Assembly (NCBI GenBank): GCA_017415105.1 | Contig: JAFQJD010000007.1 | Coordinates: 1-64,000, forward strand | Length of the DNA: 64,000 bases | Direction: 5' to 3' | DNA from: Clostridia bacterium | Lineage (GTDB): Bacteria > Bacillota > Clostridia > UBA1381 | In this document: piece by piece, positions 52,681 to 61,738 of the stretch | Layout of the letters: every line of letters begins with the position of its first letter | How positions within the stretch are numbered: the stretch's first letter is position 1 | Program-made: the position numbers and the translations under genes | Notes under the pieces: generated by a model | Told to the model about the DNA's origin: nothing | Seen by the model: only the letters and a program-made list of their open reading frames with translations | Databases searched by the model: none

Positions 52681-53889
52681 ATGAAAACGGTATATTTAGA
52701 CAATAATGCAACGACAAGTATCAAACCTGAGGTTGTTGAAGCTATGATGCCGTATCTTACTGATATATGGGGCAATGCCTCGTCGGTTTTCTACGAAGTT
52801 GGTCAGAAAGCCGAGGCGGAGCTTATTAAGCTTCGAGAGAGTGTTGCGAAAAACATTGGTGCAAAGAACGCAAACGAAATCTATTTCACATCATCCGGCT
52901 GTGAGGCTGATAACTGGGCTATAAAAGGCTATGCGTTTGCAAACAAGCGAAAGGGTAACCACATAATCACAACAAAGATTGAGCATCACGCAATCCTTGG
53001 CACGTGTGAATTTCTTGAAAAGCACGGCTTTAACGTGACGTATCTTGATGTTGACGAGGCTGGTATAGTAACGCCCGAAGCGGTAGAGGCGGCAATAACT
53101 GATGATACAATCCTTATCTCGGTTATGATGGCGAATAACGAAATCGGAACAATTGAGCCGATAAAGGAGATTGCAGAGGTTGCAAAGAAGCATAAAATTG
53201 CGTTTCACACAGACGCAGTGCAGGCAATCGGACACGTGAGGGTTGATGTTACTGATTTAGGTGTTGATATGCTTTCAATCAGTGCACATAAGTTCCACGG
53301 CCCCAAAGGCGTTGGAATGTTGTATATAAAGAACGGTACACGAATTGATAACCTTATCCATGGCGGCGGTCAGGAGAGGGGTAAGCGTGCGGCAACAGAA
53401 AACCTTGCAGGAATTGCAGGTCTTGCCAAGGCACTTGATATTGCAGTATCGGATATTGATAAGAATATGGCACACATGCAAAAAATGCGTGACAGACTTA
53501 TAAACGGTATCCGTGAAAGAATAGATTATATAAAGCTTAACGGACCGACTGACGAGCGTCGTTTATGTAATAACGTAAACTTCTCTTATGAGTTTGTTGA
53601 GGGTGAAGCAATACTTATGCGACTTAATATGAAAGGCATCTGTGCATCAAGCGGAAGTGCCTGTGCATCAGGTTCGCTTGACCCGTCGCACGTGCTTTTG
53701 GCTATCGGTGTACCGCACGAGATTGCACACGGCTCGATAAGGTTCAGTGTGAGTGAGGATACAACCGAAGAAGAGGTTGACTATGTCCTTGAGACAATGC
53801 CGAAAATTATAGACGGCTTAAGAGCCATGTCGCCGATGTTCGAGGCATTTGAGGAGGGTAAGTTAGAGTCGTTTACTAAGAAAGTCTGA
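52681..53889 (+). CDS. nifS: Cysteine desulfurase (NifS/IscS type)
   Basis: A 402-residue PLP enzyme that removes sulfur from cysteine for Fe-S clusters and tRNA thiolation. Landmarks are YLDNNATTSIKPEV, TSSGCEADNWAI, IEHHAILGTCEFL, the PLP-binding Lys204 in SAHKFHGPKG, and the active Cys328 in SSGSACASGSLDPSH. AAAGGAATG lies before the ATG at 52681; the ATG at 52663 has no good site. With the nifU-like scaffold it forms a two-gene unit; there is no iscR nearby. It is the probable sulfur donor for MnmA. Confidence 0.95.
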   Translation: MKTVYLDNNATTSIKPEVVEAMMPYLTDIWGNASSVFYEVGQKAEAELIKLRESVAKNIGAKNANEIYFTSSGCEADNWAIKGYAFANKRKGNHIITTKIEHHAILGTCEFLEKHGFNVTYLDVDEAGIVTPEAVEAAITDDTILISVMMANNEIGTIEPIKEIAEVAKKHKIAFHTDAVQAIGHVRVDVTDLGVDMLSISAHKFHGPKGVGMLYIKNGTRIDNLIHGGGQERGKRAATENLAGIAGLAKALDIAVSDIDKNMAHMQKMRDRLINGIRERIDYIKLNGPTDERRLCNNVNFSYEFVEGEAILMRLNMKGICASSGSACASGSLDPSHVLLAIGVPHEIAHGSIRFSVSEDTTEEEVDYVLETMPKIIDGLRAMSPMFEAFEEGKLESFTKKV

Positions 53890-53976
53890 ATAAATCATTC
53901 ATCTTGCACTTTTGTGCTCACTCGCGTACCTATGTACAGCTCGTTTGCCTAAAAGCACAATCTGAGCAATTTATTC
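53888..53976. repeat. Palindromic intercistronic element A
   Basis: GAATAAAT (53888-53895) and ATTTATTC (53969-53976) close an 89-nt element with inner stems TTGTGCT (53912-53918) with AGCACAA (53954-53960) and GTAC/GTAC at its centre. It lies between nifS and nifU. It shares ATCTT, CACTTTT, GTACAGC and CAATCTG in the same order with element B at 55456-55560. Confidence 0.6.
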
Positions 53977-54019
53977 AAACTTTGATATAAACCACCTAAA
54001 ATAGAAAGGAATCAGAAAA

Positions 54020-54469
54020 ATGTACAGCGAAAAAGTAATGGACCATTTTGAAAACCCGAGAAACGTGGGCAAGCTCGAAGATGCTAATGCTGTCGGTGAG
54101 GTTGGAAACGCAACTTGCGGTGACATAATGAAAATATATATGAAAATAGAAAACGGTATCATTGAGGATGTATCTTTTAAGACATTCGGCTGCGGTGCCG
54201 CAATCGCAACAAGCTCAATGGCAACGGAGCTTGTTAAGGGTAAGACGGTTGAAGAAGCTCTACAGCTTACAAACAAGGCAGTTATGGAAGCACTTGATGG
54301 ACTTCCGCCGGCAAAGGTACACTGCTCGGTATTGGCAGAGCAGGCAATCCACGCAGCACTTAAGGACTACAGCGAAAAGACAGGTATTGACCTCGGACTT
54401 CCGGAATCAGTGCATGAGTTTGACTGTGCATCATTCCATAAGTCGATGAATGAGGAAAATAAAAAATAA
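54020..54469 (+). CDS. nifU: NifU-like Fe-S scaffold protein
   Basis: A 149-residue IscU/NifU N-terminal-type scaffold on which Fe-S clusters are built from NifS-derived sulfur. The three ligand cysteines are in GNATCGDIMKIY, FKTFGCGAAIA and KVHCSVLAEQAI; a further Cys lies near the C-terminus (EFDCASF). There is no C-terminal Nfu domain. GAAAGGAATC precedes the start. It is probably co-transcribed with nifS through element A. Confidence 0.94.
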   Translation: MYSEKVMDHFENPRNVGKLEDANAVGEVGNATCGDIMKIYMKIENGIIEDVSFKTFGCGAAIATSSMATELVKGKTVEEALQLTNKAVMEALDGLPPAKVHCSVLAEQAIHAALKDYSEKTGIDLGLPESVHEFDCASFHKSMNEENKK

Positions 54470-54486
54470 AAGAGAATACGGTGGCG

Positions 54487-54515
54487 AAGCAACGTAGTGA
54501 TTGACTATGTTGCTT
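54487..54515 (+). terminator. Terminator after nifU
   Basis: AAGCAACGTAGT (54487-54498) pairs with ACTATGTTGCTT (54504-54515) with one G-T pair, followed by T residues to 54520. Confidence 0.87.
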
Positions 54516-54537
54516 TTTTTATTCATAAAAAGAATAT

Positions 54538-54588
54538 TTAACACACAATTAACATACCATAACTTTCAGAATTAACATAGCCTATGCT
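54538..54588 (+). promoter_or_regulatory. PhoP-box array and promoter of the pst operon
   Basis: TTAACA at 54538-54543 and again at 54549-54554 are exactly 11 nt apart. A degenerate copy TAACTT follows at 54560-54565 and TTAACA again at 54572-54577. This matches the known PhoP box of Firmicutes, TT(A/T/C)ACA repeats on an 11-nt period. A -10-like TATGCT (54583-54588) lies just downstream with no -35 box, as expected for an activated promoter. Confidence 0.82.
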
Positions 54589-54638
54589 AAACTGTTATCG
54601 TAGTCAAAAAAAGAAAAAATTTAAGGAGAGTGATTTTG

Positions 54639-55451
54639 ATGAAAAAAATCATAAGTATTTTGACAGTAGTAGGTTTGCTGATGGCTTGCTTCACAGGTTG
54701 TGGCAGCACAAGCACAGAGGATGGCATAGTTGCAACGGATGGCTCAACCTCGATGGAAAAGGTAATTGGATATTTGTCTGAAGTCTATATGGAAGAAAAT
54801 TCAGATGTAAAGGTTACTTATAATCCCACAGGCTCAGGTAGTGGTATTCAGGCAGTGCTTGAGAGCAGATGCGATATCGGTCTTTCAAGCCGTGATTTGA
54901 AAGATGAGGAGAAAGCAGAGCTTAACGGAACGGTAGTCGCTATTGATGGTATTGCAGTAATTGTAAACCCTGAAAACCCTGTTAAGGACCTTACAATCGA
55001 ACAGATTGCAGGACTTTATAAAGGCGAAATTACAAATTGGAGCGAGGTCGGCGGTGCAGATGCTCCCGTTGTACTTATCGGAAGAGAGGCTGCATCCGGC
55101 ACAAGAGACGGCTTTGAAACTATCACATACACAGAAGATTTATGCAAATATTCACAGGAGCTTACATCCACAGGTGATGTTGTGCAGACAGTAGCTTCTA
55201 ACCCCAACGCAATCGGCTATGCTTCCGTTGCATCTGTAAAAGATACAGTTAAAATGCTTGATGTTGAGGGCGTTGCACCTACAACAGAAACAATCCAGAA
55301 CGGCACATACAAAGTTCAGCGTGATTTTATCTTCGTAACAAAGAAAAACGCGGTGCTAACTGATGCTGCAAAAGCATTCTTTGACTTTGCAACATCTGAA
55401 GCAGCAGACGATTTAATTGTAAAAGCTGGGGCAGTACCCGTGGCAAGATAA
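54639..55451 (+). CDS. pstS: Phosphate-binding lipoprotein PstS
   Basis: A 270-residue lipoprotein (lipobox FTGC at about residues 20-23) that captures inorganic phosphate for the Pst transporter. Family marks are VATDGSTSMEKVIGYLSE, YNPTGSGSGIQAVLE, GLSSRDLKDEEK, and GREAASGTRDGFE, which line the phosphate pocket. The ATG at 54639 is 8 nt from AAGGAGAG. It is separated from pstC by the palindromic element B. Confidence 0.95.
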   Translation: MKKIISILTVVGLLMACFTGCGSTSTEDGIVATDGSTSMEKVIGYLSEVYMEENSDVKVTYNPTGSGSGIQAVLESRCDIGLSSRDLKDEEKAELNGTVVAIDGIAVIVNPENPVKDLTIEQIAGLYKGEITNWSEVGGADAPVVLIGREAASGTRDGFETITYTEDLCKYSQELTSTGDVVQTVASNPNAIGYASVASVKDTVKMLDVEGVAPTTETIQNGTYKVQRDFIFVTKKNAVLTDAAKAFFDFATSEAADDLIVKAGAVPVAR

Positions 55452-55455
55452 GGAT

Positions 55456-55560
55456 TAGGCTGATTAAATTTCCGCATCTTATCACTTTTTGTATGGGGCA
55501 GTACACTCGTACAGCACCCATACTTCAAAGCAACAATCTGCGAAAATTTCTTTCAGCCTA
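55456..55560. repeat. Palindromic intercistronic element B
   Basis: TAGGCTGA (55456-55463) pairs with TCAGCCTA (55553-55560). The stem continues through AAATTT and CGCA/TGCG, and an inner stem GTATGGG/CCCATAC (55491-55497, 55517-55523) caps it. It lies between pstS and pstC and is related to element A. In this position it could act as an mRNA-stabilising or partly terminating hairpin that lets pstS outnumber the other subunits. Confidence 0.65.
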
Positions 55561-55587
55561 TAATTGCTAAAAAGAAAGGATAAAGTT

Positions 55588-56454
55588 ATGAAAAAAGCAG
55601 CAAATTTTATTGAAAAAGCAATGAATATTATCTTCACACTCTGCGGATTTTTAGCTGTTGCTTTTGTCATTCTCATTACCGGATTTCTTTTAACATCAGG
55701 TATGCCTGCCATTGGCAAAATTGGCATCACAGACTTTTTATTCGGGACGGAGTGGGCATCAACTGCCGCAACTCCGTCTTACGGCATTTTACCTTTTATT
55801 CTTACATCGGTGTATGGAACATTCGGTGCAATAATAATTGGTGTACCGTTAGGTCTTATGTGTGCAATATTTGTTGCAAAAATGGCAAAGACATCAATAG
55901 CTAAAACAGTTCGCACAAGTGTTGATTTGCTTTCGGGAATACCGTCAGTTGTTTACGGTCTTGTAGGTATGATAATAATTGTACCGCTTGTGCGTGAAGC
56001 CTTCAATTTGCCGGACGGAGCAAATTTATTCTCGGCAATTATAGTTTTAACAGTTATGATATTGCCATCAGTAATATCAGTATCGGAAACGGCAATAAGA
56101 GCTGTACCGAAAGAATACGAAGAAGCATCACTCGCACTCGGTGCAACCAAAACCGAGACTGTTTTTAAAGTTATCGTTCCGGCTGCAAAAAGCGGAATAC
56201 TCACATCAGTTGTACTCGGTATCGGAAGAAGCATCGGCGAAGCAATGGCAGTTATGATGGTATCAGGTAATGTTGCAAATATGCCCGGACTTTTCAAAAG
56301 TGTGCGTTTTCTTACAACGGCGGTTGCAAGTGAAATGTCATATTCATCGGGGCTTCAGCGAGAAGCACTTTTCTCTATCGCATTGGTGCTGTTTGTGTTT
56401 ATATTGATAATAAACCTTGTGTTAAATCTGATAGTAAAAAAAGATAAGGAGTGA
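55588..56454 (+). CDS. pstC: Phosphate ABC transporter permease PstC
   Basis: A 288-residue inner-membrane permease with six helices and the EAA-like loop (VPKEYEEASLALGATKTETV). Other marks are FGTEWASTAATPSYGILPF and LSGIPSVVYGLVGM. It pairs with PstA to form the channel. The ATG at 55588 follows AGAAAGGA; the earlier in-frame TTG-type reading is not used. Confidence 0.95.
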   Translation: MKKAANFIEKAMNIIFTLCGFLAVAFVILITGFLLTSGMPAIGKIGITDFLFGTEWASTAATPSYGILPFILTSVYGTFGAIIIGVPLGLMCAIFVAKMAKTSIAKTVRTSVDLLSGIPSVVYGLVGMIIIVPLVREAFNLPDGANLFSAIIVLTVMILPSVISVSETAIRAVPKEYEEASLALGATKTETVFKVIVPAAKSGILTSVVLGIGRSIGEAMAVMMVSGNVANMPGLFKSVRFLTTAVASEMSYSSGLQREALFSIALVLFVFILIINLVLNLIVKKDKE

Positions 56455-56458
56455 GTGT

Positions 56459-57325
56459 ATGCAAGATAAAATATCAACAAAAAGAAAAGTCAAAAGTGCT
56501 ATCCTAAATATTTTGATGTATTTATCGTCAGGAATTATTTGCCTTATCTTTCTTGGACTTGTTGGATATATTTTATACAGAGGTCTGCCGCATATTACAC
56601 CCCAACTTCTTACATCAAAGCCAAGCCTTATTCGTGAAACTGTCGGCATACTTCCAAACATATTAAATACCATATATATTATTTTAATAACACTTGTTAT
56701 TGTACTTCCTATCGGTGTCGGAGCAGCTATTTACTTAAACGAATATGCAGAAAACAAAAGAAAAGTCCGTATAATCGAGCTTGCAACAGAAACTCTTTCA
56801 GGTATCCCATCAATTATTTATGGCTTGGTTGGTATGCTGATATTTGTTCAGTTCTTTTCGCTTGGTACAAGTTTACTTGCAGGTTCGCTCACACTTGTTA
56901 TTATGACGCTTCCTACGGTAATCAGAACAACACAGGAGAGCTTGAAAACTGTCCCGCAAGGGTATCGAGAAGGCTCTTTAGCATTAGGTGCCGGAAAATG
57001 GTATATGATTAGAACGGTAGTACTTCCGTCAGCCATTGACGGAATTGTAACAGGTTGCATTTTATCAATCGGAAGAATTGTCGGCGAAAGTGCGGCACTC
57101 CTCTTTACCGCAGGTATGGCAAACGAGGTTCTTGGACTTGTAGATGCAGTAAAACCGGGTAATGCAGGCTCATCACTTACGGTTGCACTTTATATGTATG
57201 CGAAAGAACGAGGTGAATTTGAAATTGCTTTTGCGATAGCGGCAATACTTTTGGTGCTTACCTTTGTAATCAATCTGAGTGCAAAACTTACGGCTAAAAT
57301 GCTGAAAAAGAAAGGAGCAAACTAA
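56459..57325 (+). CDS. pstA: Phosphate ABC transporter permease PstA
   Basis: A 288-residue permease, partner of PstC. It has six helices, the [20 protein letters not shown] segment, the EAA-like loop ([20 protein letters not shown]) and [16 protein letters not shown]. It starts 4 nt after pstC and its stop overlaps the pstB start (TAATG). Confidence 0.95.
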   Translation: MQDKISTKRKVKSAILNILMYLSSGIICLIFLGLVGYILYRGLPHITPQLLTSKPSLIRETVGILPNILNTIYIILITLVIVLPIGVGAAIYLNEYAENKRKVRIIELATETLSGIPSIIYGLVGMLIFVQFFSLGTSLLAGSLTLVIMTLPTVIRTTQESLKTVPQGYREGSLALGAGKWYMIRTVVLPSAIDGIVTGCILSIGRIVGESAALLFTAGMANEVLGLVDAVKPGNAGSSLTVALYMYAKERGEFEIAFAIAAILLVLTFVINLSAKLTAKMLKKKGAN

Positions 57326-58074
57326 TGGGTATAATCACAGCGAAAAATCTTAACTTATGGTACACTACAAATCACGCCTTAAAGGATATTAACATAGAAC
57401 TTCCCGAAAGGCAGATTACTGCGTTAATCGGTCCTTCAGGATGCGGTAAATCTACATTTTTGAAAAGCCTAAACCGTATGAATGATTTGGTTGAGGGATG
57501 CAGAATTGAGGGAGAAATAACCCTTGACGGCGTTGACATTTATAAAGATATGGATGTCAATATTTTAAGAAAAAAGGTCGGCATGGTTTTCCAAAAGCCT
57601 AATCCGTTCCCGATGAGCATTTATGACAATATTGCATACGGTCCCCGTATTCACGGTATAAAATCAAAAGTTGTCCTGGATGAAATCGTTGAACGCTCAT
57701 TAAGACAGGCTGCAATTTGGGATGAATGTAAAGACCGACTTAAAAAGAGTGCTCTCGGTATGAGTGGCGGTCAGCAGCAAAGGCTTTGTATCGCAAGAGC
57801 TTTGGCGGTAGAGCCGGATATACTTCTCATGGACGAGCCGACATCGGCACTCGATCCTATTTCTACATCGAAAATTGAAGATTTGGCAGTAGAACTTAAA
57901 GAAAAATATACAATCGTTATGGTTACACATAATATGCAGCAGGCGGCAAGAATTGCAGACAAAACAGCATTTTTCCTGCTTGGCGAAGTCATAGAATTTG
58001 ACGAAACTGAAAAAATGTTCTCCGCACCGCAAGATAAGAGGACAGAAGATTATATTACAGGGAGGTTCGGATAA
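57325..58074 (+). CDS. pstB: Phosphate ABC transporter ATPase PstB
   Basis: A 249-residue ATPase with Walker [18 protein letters not shown], the PstB-typical [24 protein letters not shown], signature [16 protein letters not shown], Walker [14 protein letters not shown] and an H-loop THNMQQA. It powers the PstCA channel and helps PhoR sensing through PhoU. It overlaps both neighbours by one base. Confidence 0.97.
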   Translation: MGIITAKNLNLWYTTNHALKDINIELPERQITALIGPSGCGKSTFLKSLNRMNDLVEGCRIEGEITLDGVDIYKDMDVNILRKKVGMVFQKPNPFPMSIYDNIAYGPRIHGIKSKVVLDEIVERSLRQAAIWDECKDRLKKSALGMSGGQQQRLCIARALAVEPDILLMDEPTSALDPISTSKIEDLAVELKEKYTIVMVTHNMQQAARIADKTAFFLLGEVIEFDETEKMFSAPQDKRTEDYITGRFG

Positions 58075-58721
58075 TGCGTAATCGTTTTGATGAACAATTA
58101 AACAACTTAAATAATGAACTTATTACAATGGGAGCACTCTGTGAAGAAGCAATTTCAAGTGCCGTAAAATTGCTTGTTGACAATGATGTAAAAATGAAAG
58201 AAAATGTTCTTGAAACAGATAAGCAGATAGACCAAAAGGAAAGAGATATTGAAACTCTTTGTATGAAGCTTTTAATGCAGCAGCAGCCCGTTGCAAGTGA
58301 TTTAAGAACAATATCCTCTGCACTAAAAATGATTTCTGATATGGAGCGTATCGGAGACCAAGCATCTGATATTGCAGAAATTGCAGAATATGCTTACGGC
58401 AGCGGTATGGAAAGCGAAACACACATTGCTGAGCAGGCATCCGCAACCATTCAAATGGTTACAGATAGCATTGATTCTTTTGTGAAAAAAGATGTTAATT
58501 TGGCTTATACAGTTATTGAACACGACAACATCGTTGATGATTTGTTTGATAAGGTAAAGGGCGAGCTTATAACCGCTATTGAAAACAAGGCAGCAAATGC
58601 AGAGGCTCTTATTGACCTTTTAATGATTGCAAAATACTTTGAGCGTATTGGTGACCACGCTGAAAATATCGCAGAATGGGTAATTTATTCCATTACAGGA
58701 AAACATGTCGGGGATAAATAA
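58074..58721 (+). CDS. phoU: Phosphate signalling regulator PhoU
   Basis: A 215-residue helical protein with the two PhoU repeats. Each carries the metal-binding motif E-x-x-x-D: KMISDMERIGDQASDIAE and MIAKYFERIGDHAENIAEW. PhoU links Pst transport activity to PhoR and dampens the response in high phosphate. It is the last gene of the pst operon; a separate promoter follows for phoP-phoR. Confidence 0.96.
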   Translation: MRNRFDEQLNNLNNELITMGALCEEAISSAVKLLVDNDVKMKENVLETDKQIDQKERDIETLCMKLLMQQQPVASDLRTISSALKMISDMERIGDQASDIAEIAEYAYGSGMESETHIAEQASATIQMVTDSIDSFVKKDVNLAYTVIEHDNIVDDLFDKVKGELITAIENKAANAEALIDLLMIAKYFERIGDHAENIAEWVIYSITGKHVGDK

Positions 58722-58756
58722 AGTTATGTGTAAAATGATAAAATATAAGACTTTCA

Positions 58757-58785
58757 TTGAAAATATACACATTTTATGGTAAAGT
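58757..58785 (+). promoter_or_regulatory. Promoter of phoP-phoR
   Basis: TTGAAA (58757-58762), 17-nt spacer, TAAAGT (58780-58785). No TTAACA repeats are seen here, so this unit may be constitutive. Confidence 0.6.
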
Positions 58786-58818
58786 ATATATGTAAATCAT
58801 ATTTCGGAGGTGAAAGCG

Positions 58819-59499
58819 ATGATTTATTTTGTAGAAGATGATGCCAATATCCGCAAGCTCGTTTGCTATGCTCTTGAAAAAGAGGGTTATGCAGTAAAAG
58901 GATGTAGCTTGCCGAGCGAATTTTGGCAAGAGATGAATAGAGAAATTCCACAGCTTATTTTACTTGATATAATGCTTCCTGAAGAAGATGGACTTTCTAT
59001 ATTAGGCAAACTTCAGGCAGATAGCAATACATCAAATATCCCTGTAATTATGATTACTGCGAAAGGCAGTGAATTTGACAAGGTAACAGGTCTTGATATG
59101 GGAGCAGACGATTATATTGCAAAACCGTTTGGTATGACGGAGCTTACAAGCCGTGTTCGTGCGGTTTTAAGAAGATATGAAAAAACAAATAAGTCAAAGG
59201 AATATAAAATCGGTGATTTGTATGTAAATCCCGAAAAGCATATTATTGAAGTTGCAGGTCATGAAGTCAATCTTTCTTTCAAAGAGTATTCACTTTTAAT
59301 GGTACTTTTGGAAGCAGAGGGAAATGTAGTTTCAAGGGATACCTTACTTAGTCGTGTATGGGGAGAGTTTTATGATGAGTCAAGAACTCTTGATGTGCAT
59401 ATAAGAAAGCTCCGTATGAAACTTGAAAACGCAGGAGAGCTTATCCATACCGTTAAAAATATAGGTTACAAGCTCGGAGGTAATGAGAATGGTCAATAA
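58819..59499 (+). CDS. phoP: OmpR-family response regulator PhoP/PhoB
   Basis: A 226-residue response regulator. The receiver domain has the acidic pocket FVEDDANI, the phosphoacceptor Asp50 in LILLDIMLP, Thr in MITAKGS and Lys in DYIAKPFG. The C-terminal winged helix has LSFKEYSLLMVLLE and the recognition end TLDVHIRKLRMKLE. It should bind the TTAACA array before pstS. The ATG at 58819 is 7 nt from GGAGGTGA. The phoR gene overlaps its 3' end. Confidence 0.95.
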   Translation: MIYFVEDDANIRKLVCYALEKEGYAVKGCSLPSEFWQEMNREIPQLILLDIMLPEEDGLSILGKLQADSNTSNIPVIMITAKGSEFDKVTGLDMGADDYIAKPFGMTELTSRVRAVLRRYEKTNKSKEYKIGDLYVNPEKHIIEVAGHEVNLSFKEYSLLMVLLEAEGNVVSRDTLLSRVWGEFYDESRTLDVHIRKLRMKLENAGELIHTVKNIGYKLGGNENGQ

Positions 59500-61159
59500 A
59501 ATATTTCGTTCAAACTTCTTTACCTCAATGCTTATCCTGCTTATGAGCTTTTGTTTAATTTTCGGTGTTTTGTTCGGTTATTTTGAAGCACAAATGTTTA
59601 CAGAGCTTGAAAGCGAAGCGGGATACATATCCTATGCAGTAAAAAAAGACGGCATTGATTTTATAAGCGATTTTAATGAAAAAGGCAAAAGAATAACTTT
59701 GGTATCAAGTGATGGTACAGTTTTAGCAGATACAAAAGCCGATGTAGAGGAACTTGAAAATCACGCTGACCGTAAGGAAATTGCGGATGCTCTTAAATAC
59801 GGAAAAGGTACCAGTTCAAGATATTCCGATACTTTGATGCAGAAAACCTTGTACTATGCAGAAAATCTTGATGACGGAACTATACTTCGTGTATCAACCA
59901 CTCAGAATTCTGTGGTTATAATATTACTTGGTCTCCTGCAACCGCTTATTTTAATTATTGTACTTGCACTTATTATTTCAATTTTCTTGTCATACAGATT
60001 ATCAAAGGCTATTATAAAGCCGATTAACGAACTGGACCTTGATAATCCGGCAGCGAATGAAACCTATGAGGAACTCTCGCCGCTTCTTAAAAAAATGTCG
60101 GCACAGAAGAAAACCATTGACAGACAGATAAAGGAAGCCGAACAGAAACAGGAAGAATTTAAGTTGATTACCGAAAACATGAGCGAAGGACTTTTGGTAA
60201 TTGATAAGGATAGTAATGTTTTAGCTTACAATCAGGCGGCAGTTCGCCTGCTTGAAATATCGGATGTGAAAAACGGTAGTGTGCTTGCCTTAAATCGCAG
60301 TAAAGGGTTTAGAAGCGTTGTTGAAAAAGTACTTTCGGGAGAACGTGCAGAAAACGATATTACCCACGATAAAAACACCTACAATTTAATTGCAAATCCT
60401 GTTTATGAAAACGAAAAAATTATCGGTGCAGTTATCGTAATAATTGACGTCACCGAAAGTGTGAAGCGTGAGCAATTAAGACAGGAATTTACATCTAATG
60501 TATCTCACGAATTAAAAACGCCTCTTACCTCTATTTCAGGTTTTGCCGAAATGATGAAATCGGGCGGAACACCGGATGAAACGGTTGTTGACTTTTCGAC
60601 TTCCATTTATGATGAAGCACAAAGGCTTATTACCCTTGTCAGTGACATTATGAAAATATCCGAGCTTGACGAAGGTGTGATACCTTTTGAAAAGGAACAG
60701 GTTGATTTATGCGAACTTTCAAAGGATATTATTAAAAGACTTACTCCCGTTGCAAATAAAAGGAACATCACTTTGAATGTTATCGGCGATACCGCTTTTG
60801 TGTACGGCACAAAGAAAATCATTGATGAAATGATATATAACCTTTGTGATAATGCTATTAAGTACAATAAAGAAAACGGAACTGTTGATGTTATTGTAAA
60901 CCAAGCAAAAGACAAAACAAGTGTTACTGTAAGAGATACGGGAATTGGTATTCCGGCATCCGAACAAAACAGAGTTTTTGAACGCTTTTACCGAGTGGAT
61001 AAAAGTCATTCAAAACTTGTTGGCGGAACAGGTCTTGGTCTTGCAATCGTAAAACACGGAGCTGCATACCACGATGCGGAGGTTTCTCTTGAAAGTACGC
61101 AAGGACAGGGAACAAAGATGACTGTAAGCTTTAAAAGACCGACAACGGAGAAACAATGA
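59489..61159 (+). CDS. phoR: Phosphate sensor histidine kinase PhoR
   Basis: A 556-residue membrane kinase. One helix at ~8-32, an extracytoplasmic loop (~33-150), a second helix (~150-172), a PAS domain (NMSEGLLVIDKDSNVLAYNQ), the dimerisation domain with phospho-His340 in VSHELKTPLTSISGF, and an ATPase domain (N-box YNLCDNAIKYNKENG, G1 VRDTGIGIP, G2 GGTGLGLAIVKHG). It phosphorylates PhoP under phosphate limitation. The ATG at 59489 has GGAGGT at 7 nt; the ATG at 59483 is too close to it. Confidence 0.94.
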   Translation: MVNKIFRSNFFTSMLILLMSFCLIFGVLFGYFEAQMFTELESEAGYISYAVKKDGIDFISDFNEKGKRITLVSSDGTVLADTKADVEELENHADRKEIADALKYGKGTSSRYSDTLMQKTLYYAENLDDGTILRVSTTQNSVVIILLGLLQPLILIIVLALIISIFLSYRLSKAIIKPINELDLDNPAANETYEELSPLLKKMSAQKKTIDRQIKEAEQKQEEFKLITENMSEGLLVIDKDSNVLAYNQAAVRLLEISDVKNGSVLALNRSKGFRSVVEKVLSGERAENDITHDKNTYNLIANPVYENEKIIGAVIVIIDVTESVKREQLRQEFTSNVSHELKTPLTSISGFAEMMKSGGTPDETVVDFSTSIYDEAQRLITLVSDIMKISELDEGVIPFEKEQVDLCELSKDIIKRLTPVANKRNITLNVIGDTAFVYGTKKIIDEMIYNLCDNAIKYNKENGTVDVIVNQAKDKTSVTVRDTGIGIPASEQNRVFERFYRVDKSHSKLVGGTGLGLAIVKHGAAYHDAEVSLESTQGQGTKMTVSFKRPTTEKQ

Positions 61160-61176
61160 TACTTACGTATCATTGT
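61153..61176. terminator. Hairpin between convergent phoR and spmA
   Basis: ACAATGATAC (61153-61162) pairs with GTATCATTGT (61167-61176), loop TTAC. T runs are short, so the terminator call is tentative. Confidence 0.45.
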
Positions 61177-61738
61177 AAAACTGCCCTATAAGCTTTACTG
61201 ACAAAACACCCACACATACAGCAAATGCTGATGCTATCCATACCGGCAATATAATGGAAGTAGGATTATGTGAGCCTGCGGCGGCACGAAGTGCAATAAT
61301 GGTCGAGGGCAGAAGCTGGAACGAGGTTGTGTTGAGTGTCACAAGCATACACATATTGACAGACGGCTTTTCGGGGTATGGGTTTTCCTCATCAAGTGTT
61401 TTTGCGGCAAGCATCCCCATTGGTGTTGCGGCATTGCCCATGCCGAGAATGTTTGCGGTTATATTCATTGAGATATAATGTCGTGCCTTTTCGGAGCTGT
61501 TGGGGAATAGTCGTGTAACAACAGGTGCAATAAAACGGCATATCAGATTTGATACGCCGCTTTTTTCTGAAATTTTCATTATACCTGTCCAGAAGCACAT
61601 CGCTCCGGCAAACGATATAAGTGTGGAAACGGCAGTTGATGCACCTTCAAAAACGGCGTTTATCGTTTCATCAATTCTGCCTGTTATAACTGCGGTGATA
61701 ATTGATACAATCACCATAAAACTCCATATAAAATTCAT
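61163..61738 (-). CDS. spmA: Spore maturation protein A
   Basis: A 191-residue membrane protein of the SpmA/nucleoside-recognition family with about five helices. Marks are FAGAMCFWTGIMKISEKSGVSN, RLFPNSSEKARHYISMN, MGNAATPMGMLAAKTL and LNTTSFQLLPSTIIALRAA. In Bacillus, SpmA and SpmB are needed to dehydrate the spore core. Here no spmB follows: phoR converges 3 nt away. It is downstream of manA on the same strand. Its ribosome site and start lie in a hairpin. Confidence 0.92.
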   Translation of the reverse strand: MNFIWSFMVIVSIITAVITGRIDETINAVFEGASTAVSTLISFAGAMCFWTGIMKISEKSGVSNLICRFIAPVVTRLFPNSSEKARHYISMNITANILGMGNAATPMGMLAAKTLDEENPYPEKPSVNMCMLVTLNTTSFQLLPSTIIALRAAAGSHNPTSIILPVWIASAFAVCVGVLSVKLIGQFYNDT

